Below are positions 37,683-48,069 of a stretch of 49,891 nt of DNA, one piece after another. The notes below the pieces were generated by a model. The model was given only the letters and a program-made list of their open reading frames with translations, was not told where the DNA came from and did no database searches. The position numbers were made by a program, and so were the translations under genes. The stretch spans positions 1 to 49,891 of the forward strand of contig MHHQ01000007.1 of the NCBI GenBank assembly GCA_001817065.1, written 5' to 3'. Origin of the DNA: Candidatus Andersenbacteria bacterium RIFCSPHIGHO2_02_FULL_46_16 (GTDB lineage: Bacteria; Patescibacteriota; Andersenbacteria; UBA10190). Within the stretch, counting starts at the first letter, position 1. Each line of letters starts with the position of its first letter.

Positions 37683-38552
37683 ATGCTAGTTAAACCGCAA
37701 GATTATATAAATGACGCACTAAACAATCATTATGCATTGGGATCGTTTAATAGTGTGAACCTGGAGATGACGCAGGCGATCATAGGGGCAGCAGGAAAAA
37801 AGAAATCAGCGGTTATTGTACAAACATCTGAAGGCGCTATTGAATATGCGGGGTTGGCGGCTATATCTGGAATGATAAAAATACTGGCCGAGGAAAGTCT
37901 TATACCGGTTATAATGCATTTGGATCACGGAAAAAGCTTGGCTATCGTCCGGAAATGCATTGAGGCAGGATACGGATCAGTGATGATTGATGCTTCAAAA
38001 GAGTCATTAGCAGATAATGTAGCTATTACACGGGAAGCGGTTGAAGTAGCTCATGCGCGCGGAGTTTGGGTTGAGGCAGAATTAGGGGCAATAATGGGTA
38101 TGGAAGGGGCCATGGGTTTGCGCGGAAGGCGAACACCAAATGATTTTTTGACTAAACCTCAACAAGTAGTTGATTTTGTGGAGCAAACCGGAGTAGACGC
38201 GCTAGCCGTATCGGTCGGGACGATCCATGGTGCATTCACCGGGCAGGAATATATCAGATTTGAGCTGGTGGAGAAGATTGAAAAAATAACGCCTGACTTG
38301 CCGCTAGTCGTACATGGCGCATCTGGTATAACTAATGAACATTTGCGACGAGTGGCGAGCAGCAATGTTTGTAAGATTAATATAGATACGGAAATGAGAA
38401 TTGCTTTCACGGAGGCAGTGAAAGCCTATTTTAGTGTCAATCATGACAAGGTGGACATTAGAGATATTCTTGGGCCAGCGCGGGAAGCTATGCAACAAGT
38501 AGTGGAAATAAAGCTTGATGTGTTTGGATCCAGTGGTCTGGCCGATGTTTGA
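37683..38552 (+). CDS. fba: Class II fructose-bisphosphate aldolase
   Basis: ALGSFNSVNLEMTQAIIGAA, PVIMHLDHGKS, SVGTIHGAFTG, VVHGASGI. Confidence 0.95.
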   Translation: MLVKPQDYINDALNNHYALGSFNSVNLEMTQAIIGAAGKKKSAVIVQTSEGAIEYAGLAAISGMIKILAEESLIPVIMHLDHGKSLAIVRKCIEAGYGSVMIDASKESLADNVAITREAVEVAHARGVWVEAELGAIMGMEGAMGLRGRRTPNDFLTKPQQVVDFVEQTGVDALAVSVGTIHGAFTGQEYIRFELVEKIEKITPDLPLVVHGASGITNEHLRRVASSNVCKINIDTEMRIAFTEAVKAYFSVNHDKVDIRDILGPAREAMQQVVEIKLDVFGSSGLADV

Positions 38553-38580
38553 TATGTTACTCTAAAAATATTAATCGTTT

Positions 38581-39594
38581 ATGAGTAAAAACAGTAACCA
38601 ACCAAGCGCTTGGGATGTCGTGGCAATTGGTGATACGACGCAGGATGTGTTTCTGGAAATGAGTGATGCGGAAGTGAAGTGCGATAAGGAGGGGGAAAAT
38701 TGCAAAATTTTGTTTGATTTCGCGAATAAAATTGTTGTAGATAAGAAAACTGACATACCGGCCGTGGGGAATGCTGCTAATCACGCCATTGGCGTGGCTA
38801 GGTTAGGTTTGCGGGCAAGTATTTATACGGTAGTGGGCGATGATGTCCAGGGGCAGCTGGCGGCAGAGGTGTTTCGAGAAAATAATGTGGATAATAGTTA
38901 TATAGTTTTTGATAAAAAAAACGCGACTAATTTGTCGGTCGTGATAAATTTTAAGGGAGAACGAACCATTTTTGTTTATCATGAGCCGCGCGAATATCGT
39001 TTGCCCCAATTGCCGCGGACGGACTGGATTTATCTGACATCAGCATCTGGTGACGGAGTCGAAGAATTACATGCACAGGTGCTGGAATATATGAACAAGA
39101 CGCCAGGGGTGAAAATGGCATTTAATCCGGGGACTCACCAAATGCATTTAGGACGGGAGAAATTAATGAAACTGTTGAAGAAGACAGAACTTTTGTTCTT
39201 AAACCGCGAGGAGGCTGCCGATGTTTTGAACGTTGAGACGGATGATGTTAAAGAGCTGATTCATGGGTACCACCAGATCGGCGTTCGGATGATGGTGTTG
39301 ACCGATGGTCCGGATGGATCATATGCATCAGATGGCAAGATGATATGGTATGCCGATATATTTAAGGGTCCGGTTGTTGAGCGCACAGGCAGCGGTGACA
39401 GCTACGGGTCAGGTTTTCTCGGTGCGCTGATGAAGGGTAAATCCGTCCCGGAAGCTATGAATTGGGGCAATGCTAACTCTACGTCGGTGGTACAATATAT
39501 TGGAGCACGCGAAGGATTATTAGATGAAGGGGCAGTAGAGAAAATGATAGCCAGTAACCAGGCTATCCAGCCCCAAGAGTTCGCCAAGTGGTAG
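38581..39594 (+). CDS. PfkB-family carbohydrate kinase
   Basis: AVGNAANHAIGVARLGLRASIYTVVGDD, VVERTGSGDSYGSGFLGAL. Confidence 0.92.
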   Translation: MSKNSNQPSAWDVVAIGDTTQDVFLEMSDAEVKCDKEGENCKILFDFANKIVVDKKTDIPAVGNAANHAIGVARLGLRASIYTVVGDDVQGQLAAEVFRENNVDNSYIVFDKKNATNLSVVINFKGERTIFVYHEPREYRLPQLPRTDWIYLTSASGDGVEELHAQVLEYMNKTPGVKMAFNPGTHQMHLGREKLMKLLKKTELLFLNREEAADVLNVETDDVKELIHGYHQIGVRMMVLTDGPDGSYASDGKMIWYADIFKGPVVERTGSGDSYGSGFLGALMKGKSVPEAMNWGNANSTSVVQYIGAREGLLDEGAVEKMIASNQAIQPQEFAKW

Positions 39595-39637
39595 AAGTAA
39601 AAATAAGGAAGGTTATAGTTAAGTAATTTATAATAAT

Positions 39638-40651
39638 ATGGAAGAGAGTAAAAAAATAAAGCTAGCAATAAACGGGTTCGGTCGTATTGGCCGAGCAGCA
39701 TGCAAGGTGGCCTTGGAGCATGACGAGATTGAGCTGGTTGCCATAAATGATTTAGGGGAAATGGCTAACTTGGCTTATTTACTGTGCTATGATTCCGTGT
39801 ATGGTCGGTACAGTCGAGCCATTAAGGTGGAAGAGGACGGACTAGTAGTAGGCGATAAGAAGATAAAGGTATATGGCGAGGCGGAACCGAAGAAATTGCC
39901 GTGGGATAACTTGGGGGTAGACGTGGTGATTGAATCAACCGGTGTATTTAATGATAAAGCAGGAGCGGCGGGGCACATTGAAGCAGGAGCAAAAAAAGTA
40001 ATAATTTCGGCACCGACTAAAGATGAATCAATTCCTACGATTGTGCTGGGCGTGAATGATGAAGAGATGGCCGGCAACGATATAATTTCCAATGCGTCGT
40101 GCACTACTAATAGCGCAGCGCCAGTGGTGAAAGTGATTAATGAATTGTTCGGGATAAAAAAAGCCATGTTAACAACGGTGCATGCTTATACAGCAACGCA
40201 GGGTTTAGTGGATGGACCAGCCAAGAATGATTGGCGGCGAGGACGGGCGGCCGGAATAAATATAACGCCTTCTTCAACGGGGGCAGCAGTGGCGGCAACG
40301 TTAGCGTATCCGAAAATCAAGGGCAAGTTTGATGGAGTGGCACTACGTGTACCAGTTGCGGTGGTGTCGATTTCTGATTTTGTGATGTTGCTTAAAAAGA
40401 AAGTAACCGTCGAGGATATTAACGCGGCGTTTGAAGATGTGGCAGATAAAGGTGGGGATAAGGGTGTGTTGGGCGTAACTAGCGAACCGGTGGCGTCCAG
40501 TGATTTTATTGGCGATCCTCGTTCAGCCATTATTGACTTGGCGATGACGCGGGTGGTGGATGGTGATTTAGTGAAAGTAATGGCTTGGTATGATAACGAG
40601 TGGGGATATGCGAACCGACTTATTGAGCAAGTAATATTATTAGGAAAATAG
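39638..40651 (+). CDS. gap: Glyceraldehyde-3-phosphate dehydrogenase type I
   Basis: AINGFGRIGRAACK, SNASCTTNSAAPVVKV, WYDNEWGYANR. Confidence 0.98.
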   Translation: MEESKKIKLAINGFGRIGRAACKVALEHDEIELVAINDLGEMANLAYLLCYDSVYGRYSRAIKVEEDGLVVGDKKIKVYGEAEPKKLPWDNLGVDVVIESTGVFNDKAGAAGHIEAGAKKVIISAPTKDESIPTIVLGVNDEEMAGNDIISNASCTTNSAAPVVKVINELFGIKKAMLTTVHAYTATQGLVDGPAKNDWRRGRAAGINITPSSTGAAVAATLAYPKIKGKFDGVALRVPVAVVSISDFVMLLKKKVTVEDINAAFEDVADKGGDKGVLGVTSEPVASSDFIGDPRSAIIDLAMTRVVDGDLVKVMAWYDNEWGYANRLIEQVILLGK

Positions 40652-40653
40652 GT

Positions 40654-41664
40654 ATGAAATTAACTTTTTTTGACGCACAGCTAGGGGATACGGATCGATT
40701 AAAATTAGCGCTACCGGATTTTGAGGTAGAGGTAGTGGAAGGGACTTTGCAGGAGAATGTGGGTCAGGCGATGGAGGCAGACTTAGTATCAGTCTTCGTT
40801 ACATCGAGAGTACAAAAGGAAGAAATGGAAAAAATGCCACAGGTGAAAATGATTGCTACGCGCAGCACAGGTTATGATCATATTGATTTAGCGGAAGCAG
40901 CTAAACACAAGATGATTGTGGCTAATGTGCCGACCTACGGACAGAATACGGTGGCTGAGCATGCTTTTGCCTTAATATTGGCATTGTCGCGAAAAATATT
41001 TCAATCATACGAGAAGACAGAAAATATGGATTTTGATCGTGATGGCTTGGAAGGTTTTGATTTGAAGAATAAAACGTTAGGTGTTGTAGGCAGCGGCAAT
41101 ATTGGACGGCATAGTGTAATGATCGGACGCGGTTTTGGTATGAAAGTATTGGTTTATGATATAAAACCGGACGAAGAACTAGCCAAGGAAACCGGCTGTA
41201 CCTTCACTACTGATCTTGAGGAACTATTGCAGAAAAGTGATGTCATTACGTTGCATGTGCCTTATATACCTAATGTTACTCATCATCTGATAAATAAACA
41301 GAACATAACAAAAATTAAACGCGGGGGAATTCTAGTTAATACCTCGCGAGGAGCGGTGGTTGATACCGAAGCTTTACTGTGGGCGCTGGAGGATGGAATT
41401 TTGTCAGGGGCGGGCTTAGATGTTTTAGAGGAAGAAAATCCGACATTTGATCATATTGGGTTATTGTCCAAGGGTTTTCCCGCGGGGCAGGATATTGCCA
41501 CATTGTTACGCAATCATATATTAGTGGCGCGGGATGATGTAATTATTACACCACACAATGCTTTTAACAGTACGGAAGCAAAACAGCGTATATTTGATAC
41601 AACGATAGAAAATATTAAGGCATTTGCGGCGAGTAATCCGGTTAATGTGGTGGAGAAGAAATAG
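40654..41664 (+). CDS. D-isomer specific 2-hydroxyacid dehydrogenase (D-lactate dehydrogenase-like)
   Basis: MIATRSTGYDHIDLAEAA, GVVGSGNIGRHS, ILVNTSRGAVVDTEALLWAL. Confidence 0.92.
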   Translation: MKLTFFDAQLGDTDRLKLALPDFEVEVVEGTLQENVGQAMEADLVSVFVTSRVQKEEMEKMPQVKMIATRSTGYDHIDLAEAAKHKMIVANVPTYGQNTVAEHAFALILALSRKIFQSYEKTENMDFDRDGLEGFDLKNKTLGVVGSGNIGRHSVMIGRGFGMKVLVYDIKPDEELAKETGCTFTTDLEELLQKSDVITLHVPYIPNVTHHLINKQNITKIKRGGILVNTSRGAVVDTEALLWALEDGILSGAGLDVLEEENPTFDHIGLLSKGFPAGQDIATLLRNHILVARDDVIITPHNAFNSTEAKQRIFDTTIENIKAFAASNPVNVVEKK

Positions 41665-41774
41665 TTGATTAGCTAGGTTAACGAAAGCCAGCAGCCTGAT
41701 AAGTCTTGGGAGCAAGGCGGATTGCAATGGATGAATATAGTATTATGAATCAGGGGATGGTGTAACATAATAAT

Positions 41775-42962
41775 ATGACAAGAAAGTTGAGGACGATGGA
41801 TGACGTGTTGTTGGACGGCAGAGAAGTGCTGGTTCGGACAGATTTTAATGTGGCAATAGGCAAGGATGGCGTGGTCAATCAAGATGAGGATTATCGTATA
41901 TCCGCGGCTATGTCAACCATCGAAGAATTGATACAACGACGGTGTAAAGTCATGTTGCTGACCCATTTAGGCCGACCTGGTGAAAAAGGCGGCAATTTTG
42001 ACCTAGGACCAATCCGGCGGAGATTAGCGGATCTGTTAGGCGAGGAAGTTAGACAAATTGATTCATTGTCAGTTACTCGGGTAAGTGCAGTTATAGCGGG
42101 GATGGAGGGTGGTACGGTAGCGCTGTTGCCAAATATTCGGGAAGATGAGCGAGAAATGAGCCGCAACAAGGGTTTAGCGGAAGAGCTAGCTAGGATGGCG
42201 GAGGTATATGTGAATGAAGCATTTAGCGTGTCGCACCGCGACCAAACTTCAGTGACGTTGGTGCCTACTTTAATACCATCTTGTGCGGGGCGGCGAACTG
42301 TAATTGAGTACGAGACGTTAAGTGGTCTAATGGATCAGCCAAGTCGGCCTTATATTGGCATAGTAAGCGGGGCAAAAGTAGAGACAAAAGTATCGATAAT
42401 TAACAGTTTGCTGAAAGTCGTCGACAAGATTTTGGTGGGAGGGATGGTTGCAAACACGTTCTTAGCGGCCAAGGGGTATTGTTCTAGCGAATTGCACCGA
42501 CCAGAAGACATTGATGAGGCGAAAAAGATTCTGTTGAAAGCAGATCAACAGCTGGTTTTGCCGGTTGATGTGGTGGTGAGCAACCAAGCAAAAAACATAC
42601 AAGCAAAGGTAGTGGATGTTAAGGAAATGTTGCAGCAGATTGATGGGGTGTGGGATTTGGGGCCGAAAACCATTGAGCTCTACTTGGAGATATGCCAAGG
42701 AGCAAAAACAGTGATGTGGAATGGGCCGGTGGGTAAGTTTGAGGATCCCGTGTATGAAAAAGGCACATATTCTTTGGCTGAAGGTTTATCAGGTTTATCG
42801 GCAAAGGTAGTAGTGGGAGGCGGAGATACGGTCCATGCTCTGGAAAAATTGAGGTTAGTTAATAAATTTGACCATGTCTCGGTAGGCGGTGGAGCGATGA
42901 TGGCACTTTTGGAGGGGAGCAGGATGCCGGGACTGGAACCGTTGTTTGTTAAGGACGAATGA
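41775..42962 (+). CDS. pgk: Phosphoglycerate kinase
   Basis: VLVRTDFNVAIGKDG, LLTHLGRPGEK, MWNGPVGKFE. Confidence 0.97.
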   Translation: MTRKLRTMDDVLLDGREVLVRTDFNVAIGKDGVVNQDEDYRISAAMSTIEELIQRRCKVMLLTHLGRPGEKGGNFDLGPIRRRLADLLGEEVRQIDSLSVTRVSAVIAGMEGGTVALLPNIREDEREMSRNKGLAEELARMAEVYVNEAFSVSHRDQTSVTLVPTLIPSCAGRRTVIEYETLSGLMDQPSRPYIGIVSGAKVETKVSIINSLLKVVDKILVGGMVANTFLAAKGYCSSELHRPEDIDEAKKILLKADQQLVLPVDVVVSNQAKNIQAKVVDVKEMLQQIDGVWDLGPKTIELYLEICQGAKTVMWNGPVGKFEDPVYEKGTYSLAEGLSGLSAKVVVGGGDTVHALEKLRLVNKFDHVSVGGGAMMALLEGSRMPGLEPLFVKDE

Positions 42963-42977
42963 AGTGAGTTTTACGGG

Positions 42978-44288
42978 ATGCCTAAAATAGAAAAAATTGT
43001 CGGTCGGGAGATATTGGATTCGCGAGGCCATCCAACTGTGGAAGCGGTGGTATTGTGCGAAGGGGGTATGACTGGAGCAGCTATGGTACCTGCTGGAGCG
43101 TCCACCGGACGACATGAAGCTGTGGAGTTGCGCGATAATGACGAAAAAAGACATAGAGGCAAAGGAGTGTTGAAGGCAGTAGGCCATATCGAAGGAGAAA
43201 TCTATGCAGCCTTATTAGGGCAAGATACGGCAAATATCCACAAAGTGGATCGTATGTTATTGGAACTAGATGGAACAACAGATAAATCAAGATTGGGCGC
43301 TAATGCTATTTTGGCTGTTTCGTTAGCATGCGCACGAGCGGAAGCAGCAGCACAGGGGTTACCACTATATTTATATTTGAAGCAGATTTTTCCTAATCGA
43401 CCAGCCGTTTTGCCGGTACCACAAATGAATCTGATTAATGGCGGAAAGCATGCTAGCAACAATTTGTCTATTCAGGAATATCATTTGTTGCCGATTGGCT
43501 CGCCAACTTTCTCCGAAGCATTGCGGATGGGAGTAGAAATTTATTTTACCTTGCGTGACATGCTCGTGGAGAAAGGTTTTCAGGTGGAAGTGGCTGATGA
43601 GGGAGGCTTTGGGCCAAAATTAGAAAATAGCGAGACGGCGTTTAACTTTTTGGTAAGGGCTATCGAGAAGGCTGGGTATATACCCGGAGTGGATGCATTC
43701 TTGGGGATTGATGCAGCGGCGAGCGAGTTTTATGACAATGAGAGTAATCAATATATGCTGGATGGTCAGTTAATGTCGGCTGTTGATTTAGCTTTTCAAT
43801 ATAAAACGTGGCGAGAGCGATACCCAATAATATCAATCGAGGATCCATTTGCTGAAGACATGTGGGACGACTGGAAGTTGTTTACCGCTAAGAACGGAGA
43901 TTACTTACAGGTAGTGGGCGATGATCTTTACGCTACCAATAGTACAAGGATAAGGGAAGGAATTGTACAAAATGCGACAAACGCAGTATTAATCAAGCCT
44001 AACCAAGTAGGAACTTTAACGGAGACAATGCAAGCGATTGTTTTGGCCCAGGAGGCCCAGCAAAACATAGTGATTTCGCATCGATCAGGTGAGACGGAGG
44101 ATGCATTCATTGCTGATTTGTGTGTGGCAGTGGGAGCGGGTCAGATCAAAACGGGTGCACCATCTCGTTCGGATCGTACATCTAAGTATAACCGTTTGTT
44201 GGCAATTGAGCAGGAGTGCGGAGGCGACCTGTCGCATGATCTGCAGCCTTTTCTAGAAAAGACTAATCAGGGGTACGAGATTAAATGA
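42978..44288 (+). CDS. eno: Enolase
   Basis: REILDSRGHPTVEAVV, NLINGGKHASNNLSIQEY, SHRSGETEDAFIADL. Confidence 0.98.
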   Translation: MPKIEKIVGREILDSRGHPTVEAVVLCEGGMTGAAMVPAGASTGRHEAVELRDNDEKRHRGKGVLKAVGHIEGEIYAALLGQDTANIHKVDRMLLELDGTTDKSRLGANAILAVSLACARAEAAAQGLPLYLYLKQIFPNRPAVLPVPQMNLINGGKHASNNLSIQEYHLLPIGSPTFSEALRMGVEIYFTLRDMLVEKGFQVEVADEGGFGPKLENSETAFNFLVRAIEKAGYIPGVDAFLGIDAAASEFYDNESNQYMLDGQLMSAVDLAFQYKTWRERYPIISIEDPFAEDMWDDWKLFTAKNGDYLQVVGDDLYATNSTRIREGIVQNATNAVLIKPNQVGTLTETMQAIVLAQEAQQNIVISHRSGETEDAFIADLCVAVGAGQIKTGAPSRSDRTSKYNRLLAIEQECGGDLSHDLQPFLEKTNQGYEIK

Positions 44289-44375
44289 GGAAATACATAA
44301 GTTAGAAGCACTAAAATTAATCGGTAATTTTCAATTTTCCCTCCTTCGCCCTCCGCTCCCTAAAAGATTTCTTGG

Positions 44376-44656
44376 GGACTAAGTCACCATCCGTAAATAA
44401 CTTAACCATTTCTCGCCCACTATGCGCCAATCTACGACTTTTCCTCCAGCCTTCGCCAAGGCTACGGCCGGCAGGCAATCACGAATTACTCACCGTAGCT
44501 TGGCTACGGCTGCTGGTTCGCTCCAGTCGTCGCTACCACCTTCGCTAAAGCTACGGTGGTCAAGAAAGCTATGGCCGGCAGGCAATTGGGAAAGCCGTAT
44601 CTCGACGCATATTGAACGAGATCTAGCCAAGTTATTTTTGGATGGCGCCTAAGCTT
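44376..44656. repeat. About 280-bp element bounded by diverged inverted repeats of about 60 bp
   Basis: ACCATCCGTAAATAACTTAACC (44386-44407) vs AGCCAAGTTATTTTTGGATGGC (44625-44646), about 17/22 complementary; similarity extends inward (..GCGCAT..GCGAGA.. vs ..ACGCAT..ACGAGA..). Confidence 0.5.
44448..44590. repeat. Nested CTTCGCCAAGGCTACGG / GGCCGGCAGGCAAT dispersed repeats
   Basis: ggccggcaggcaat twice (about 44466 and 44574); CCACCTTCGCTAAAGCTACGGTGGTCAAG 44536-44564 matches 31605-31633. Confidence 0.7.
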
Positions 44657-44839
44657 AGAGCTACGGAAGGGCCAAGGGAAATCCCAATTTTAAACTAGAT
44701 GATGCCCCGCGGTATTGGCGCGGGGAGGTTCATACTCAATTTATTCCACTGCGCAGAAAACAACCCTGCCGCAGGCGGGGCGGGGCTGCATAAGTTTTAA
44801 AGCAACCTGGGGTATAAATGTGGTATAATTTAATACATT

Positions 44840-45274
44840 ATGAAAACGGAAGAACAGCATGTAGTTTGGGAACGTCGTCAGACAGAAATCTGGGATAGAA
44901 TATTTCAGGCTATGTCGGATGTGGTGGCAGTGGCAGAAACGTTGGACAATTCAGTCGGACAGAAACAGCTGCAAGAACAATTGATGAAATCGGCCATGTG
45001 TATCGGGGTAAAATTGGTGCGGGCTAATGCATCAGGTCGGGCGGTGAAGTTTGAAAAATATTTAGAGGAGGCGAGAATGAAAGCCATTGAGACGGATTAT
45101 TGGTTACGATTAATATATGTATTGCAACAAAGAGAGGAAGTGCAGCGAGATCTATCCAGTGTTATTTCACAATATGCAGCAATCATTAATATGCTGAACA
45201 AGTTTATCAAGCATACCCAGGATGAGCCTGACGTTATTGCTCGCCATGCCAGAGGGCCGAAGATTAATATGTAA
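44840..45274 (+). CDS. Four-helix-bundle-like protein (23S rRNA intervening-sequence-protein-like)
   Basis: 144 aa, all-helical; QLMKSAMCIGVKLVRANASG...FEKYLEEARMKAIETDYWLRL resembles the four-helix-bundle family; TATAAT box just upstream. Confidence 0.6.
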   Translation: MKTEEQHVVWERRQTEIWDRIFQAMSDVVAVAETLDNSVGQKQLQEQLMKSAMCIGVKLVRANASGRAVKFEKYLEEARMKAIETDYWLRLIYVLQQREEVQRDLSSVISQYAAIINMLNKFIKHTQDEPDVIARHARGPKINM

Positions 45275-45445
45275 GTTGGGGTAAAGCTTGGTTTGGGTTT
45301 TTTATTTATGTAACAGTAGCAGATGCGTGGGTTTAATAACCGGCTGGGGAGAGGACTGGTGCCTATGTTAGTATAAAGATTTCGCCCGAGCGATATAAAG
45401 AGTAAGTGACGCGGGTCGTGGTTAAAATTAAGGAAAGAATTGGTT

Positions 45446-47149
45446 ATGGCTAAAGCCTGGGGAATTAAGGCAGGGGGAAGAAGTGATTTTGTGACCTTGG
45501 AACAAATACAAAAAACACTGCTGCGGCAGCGTGGGGTGAAGAAAAACCAAATGGATGATTATTTTTCTCCGCAAGTTGATACGGGCTTGCACGATCCGTA
45601 CCTGATGGCTGATATGGATAAAGCAATTAGTCGGATTAGCAGTGCGATCCAGAAGAAAGAACGCATACTGGTTTATGGCGACTATGACGTAGATGGAGTG
45701 TGTAGTACAGCGATTTTAATGTCGGCTTTGCGGGACTTGGGAGCAAAGGCAGTGCCGTTTTTACCGCATCGAACGGATAATGGCTACGGTCTGGATGGTA
45801 ATGTGCTGCGTGAACTATTGGCGCAATACGATTTATTAATCACAGTTGATTGCGGGATAAGTAATAGTGCGGAGATCGATTGGTTGAATAGTCGGGGGAA
45901 GGATAGTATCGTAACGGACCACCATTTGGTACCAGAGGTGTTACCTAAAGCAGTGGCTGTTTTACATCCGAACCATCCAGCTGGCACATATCCGTTCCAG
46001 TTTTTATGCGGCGCTGGCGTAAGCTGGAAACTGGCTATGGCGTTATTGGCTAATAAGAGGGCTGATCGCGGGAGCAACCAGGAGCAGATATTCAATTTAC
46101 TTGGGCTGGCTTGCTTAGGGACAGTAGCTGACATGGTGCCATTGATCGGAGAAAATCGGGTGATAGTAAAATATGGATTGCGCTCTCTGATGGCTAGCAA
46201 TAATTCTGGTTTAAAAGCCTTGGTAGCTGCTGCAGGCCTTGGTCGCAATAGTATTAGTGCCGAAATGATCGCTTATCGGATAGCACCATTGATTAATGCG
46301 GCTGGACGAATAGGCCATCCGCAAACAGCCCTTGATTTATTATTGGCTGATACCGAGCAGGCAGCGGGAGAAGAAATTGCGAAACTAAAGCAATTAAACC
46401 AGGAGCGAAGACGTATTGGGCAGGCGGTACAAAGTCAGGCTGAATTAGCGGGAGCGGAAGGTGGAAATATTATAGTGGCAGCCGATACGAGTTGGCCGGC
46501 GGGGGTATTGGGATTAGTAGCGGGACGTCTTTGTGATAAATATCAGCGTCCGGCGGTGGTAATTGGCAGTGCAGGAAAGGTAGCGATTGGTTCAGCTAGA
46601 GCACCGCTGGGCATCAATATTGTGGAAGTGTTAAAGCCATTAGGCAGTTTGTTGACCCGGTTTGGCGGTCATGAAGCAGCCGCTGGTTTTACTCTGCCCA
46701 TTGAGAACATTGCACAAGTGAAGGAGGCGTTACATGCCAGCACGGTTAACTGGGAATCTCAGGGGGAGAAGGTCAAGGGGTGGGCGGACATTGTCCTGCA
46801 ACCGCAACTTGTGGGTTGGGACTTGATTGATATGTTGGAGCAAATGGAGCCATATGGACAGGGCAATGAAAGGCCAGTCTTTATGATGCGCAACATATAC
46901 TTAGGACACTGGGGCAGAGTGGGTAAGAACAAAGAGCATGCCAAATTGATTTTTAACGTGAACGACGAATTGCTGGAGGGTATTGCTTTTGGCTTGGCAG
47001 AGGAAATAGAAAATTGTTGCATAACAGATCAGGGAATGGTTGATGTGTTGGGCTGTTTGGAGGTTAATGAATATAATGGACGACGGAGTCTGCAAATGAA
47101 CATCAAAGACATTGGCCGAGCCGGCGAGGTGGCGATTATACAAGAATGA
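45446..47149 (+). CDS. recJ: Single-stranded-DNA-specific exonuclease RecJ
   Basis: ILVYGDYDVDGVCSTAIL, HRTDNGYGL, ITVDCGISN, VTDHHLVPE; ATG at 45446 likely. Confidence 0.96.
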   Translation: MAKAWGIKAGGRSDFVTLEQIQKTLLRQRGVKKNQMDDYFSPQVDTGLHDPYLMADMDKAISRISSAIQKKERILVYGDYDVDGVCSTAILMSALRDLGAKAVPFLPHRTDNGYGLDGNVLRELLAQYDLLITVDCGISNSAEIDWLNSRGKDSIVTDHHLVPEVLPKAVAVLHPNHPAGTYPFQFLCGAGVSWKLAMALLANKRADRGSNQEQIFNLLGLACLGTVADMVPLIGENRVIVKYGLRSLMASNNSGLKALVAAAGLGRNSISAEMIAYRIAPLINAAGRIGHPQTALDLLLADTEQAAGEEIAKLKQLNQERRRIGQAVQSQAELAGAEGGNIIVAADTSWPAGVLGLVAGRLCDKYQRPAVVIGSAGKVAIGSARAPLGINIVEVLKPLGSLLTRFGGHEAAAGFTLPIENIAQVKEALHASTVNWESQGEKVKGWADIVLQPQLVGWDLIDMLEQMEPYGQGNERPVFMMRNIYLGHWGRVGKNKEHAKLIFNVNDELLEGIAFGLAEEIENCCITDQGMVDVLGCLEVNEYNGRRSLQMNIKDIGRAGEVAIIQE

Positions 47150-47197
47150 TTAATCGGGATAAGTTATTAGCAAAAACAAGATTATTAATTTATAACA

Positions 47198-47617
47198 GTG
47201 AAAGCAAACTTACACACCGACGGAGGAGCGAGGGGAAACCCAGGTCCATCAGCGATTGGCTTTGTTCTTGAAATACCCGGACAGGCAGCTATAGCGGTGG
47301 GGGAATGCATCGGGAAAGCTACCAATAACCAGGCGGAATATAAGGCATTAATTAGAGGATTAACGAAGGCTGTCAAGGAAGGCGTGCAGGAAATTGTTTG
47401 CTATTTAGACAGCGAGTTAGTAGTTAGGCAACTGAAAGGTGAATATAAAGTAAGAGATGCTGACTTAAAAAAATTGTTTGATAAGGTTAAGGGGTTGGTG
47501 AATAAATTTTCAGCGGTTGAATTTTCTCATATACGGAGAGAGAAAAATAAGCAGGCAGATAAGCTGGTGAATAAGGCGTTGGATGAAGAAAGTGGAAATA
47601 TAGAAAATAGAGTCTAG
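47198..47617 (+). CDS. Ribonuclease HI family protein
   Basis: ANLHTDGGARGNPGPSAIGFVLE, NNQAEYKALIRGL; GTG start. Confidence 0.93.
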   Translation: MKANLHTDGGARGNPGPSAIGFVLEIPGQAAIAVGECIGKATNNQAEYKALIRGLTKAVKEGVQEIVCYLDSELVVRQLKGEYKVRDADLKKLFDKVKGLVNKFSAVEFSHIRREKNKQADKLVNKALDEESGNIENRV

Positions 47618-47635
47618 AAAAAGTAATTTGGTTAT

Positions 47636-47850
47636 GCTAAAAAATCCAAATGACCAAATCCCAATGACCAATTAATGACCAAATCCTAAACTACAGAAAC
47701 CCCAAACCCGCCCTCAGGCGAGGCGCGCCTTGCTGGGCGGTAAAGCAGAAACATAAAAAAGCTTAATGACAATATCCAAATGTCTAGCCTTCGCCTCTCG
47801 ACTTCATTCAGGGTTACAGTGGGCAGGCAATTCAACGATAAATGACAAAA
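47636..47850. repeat. Dispersed AAATCCAAATGACC repeats plus CTTCGCCTCTCGACTTCATTCAGGG-type repeat
   Basis: ctaaaaaatccaaatgaccaaatcccaatgaccaattaatgaccaaatcc; aatatccaaatgtctagccttcgcc.... Confidence 0.65.
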
Positions 47851-48069
47851 TTTTAAAAGCGAAAAGCGTAAAAAGAAAAGAGTAAAAGAACAAGGTAAAA
47901 TTTAAAGTAGTAGTTTTAATTAGCGACTCTTTACTTATCTTCTTATCCATACTCGCTGATTTGGGGTGATACAAATCATAATTAATGACATTACTGGAGT
48001 GGGTAACAGGTCTGTTAGTTAAAATATTGTTCAGGCAGCTAAGGAGAGTGGTTGTTGCTTGACCCCCAA

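Noticed and set aside
44422-44652. 76-aa ORF with FAKATAGRQ
   Set aside because: Composed of dispersed CTTCGCCAAGGCTACGG repeats and an inverted-repeat arm; treated as repeat DNA.
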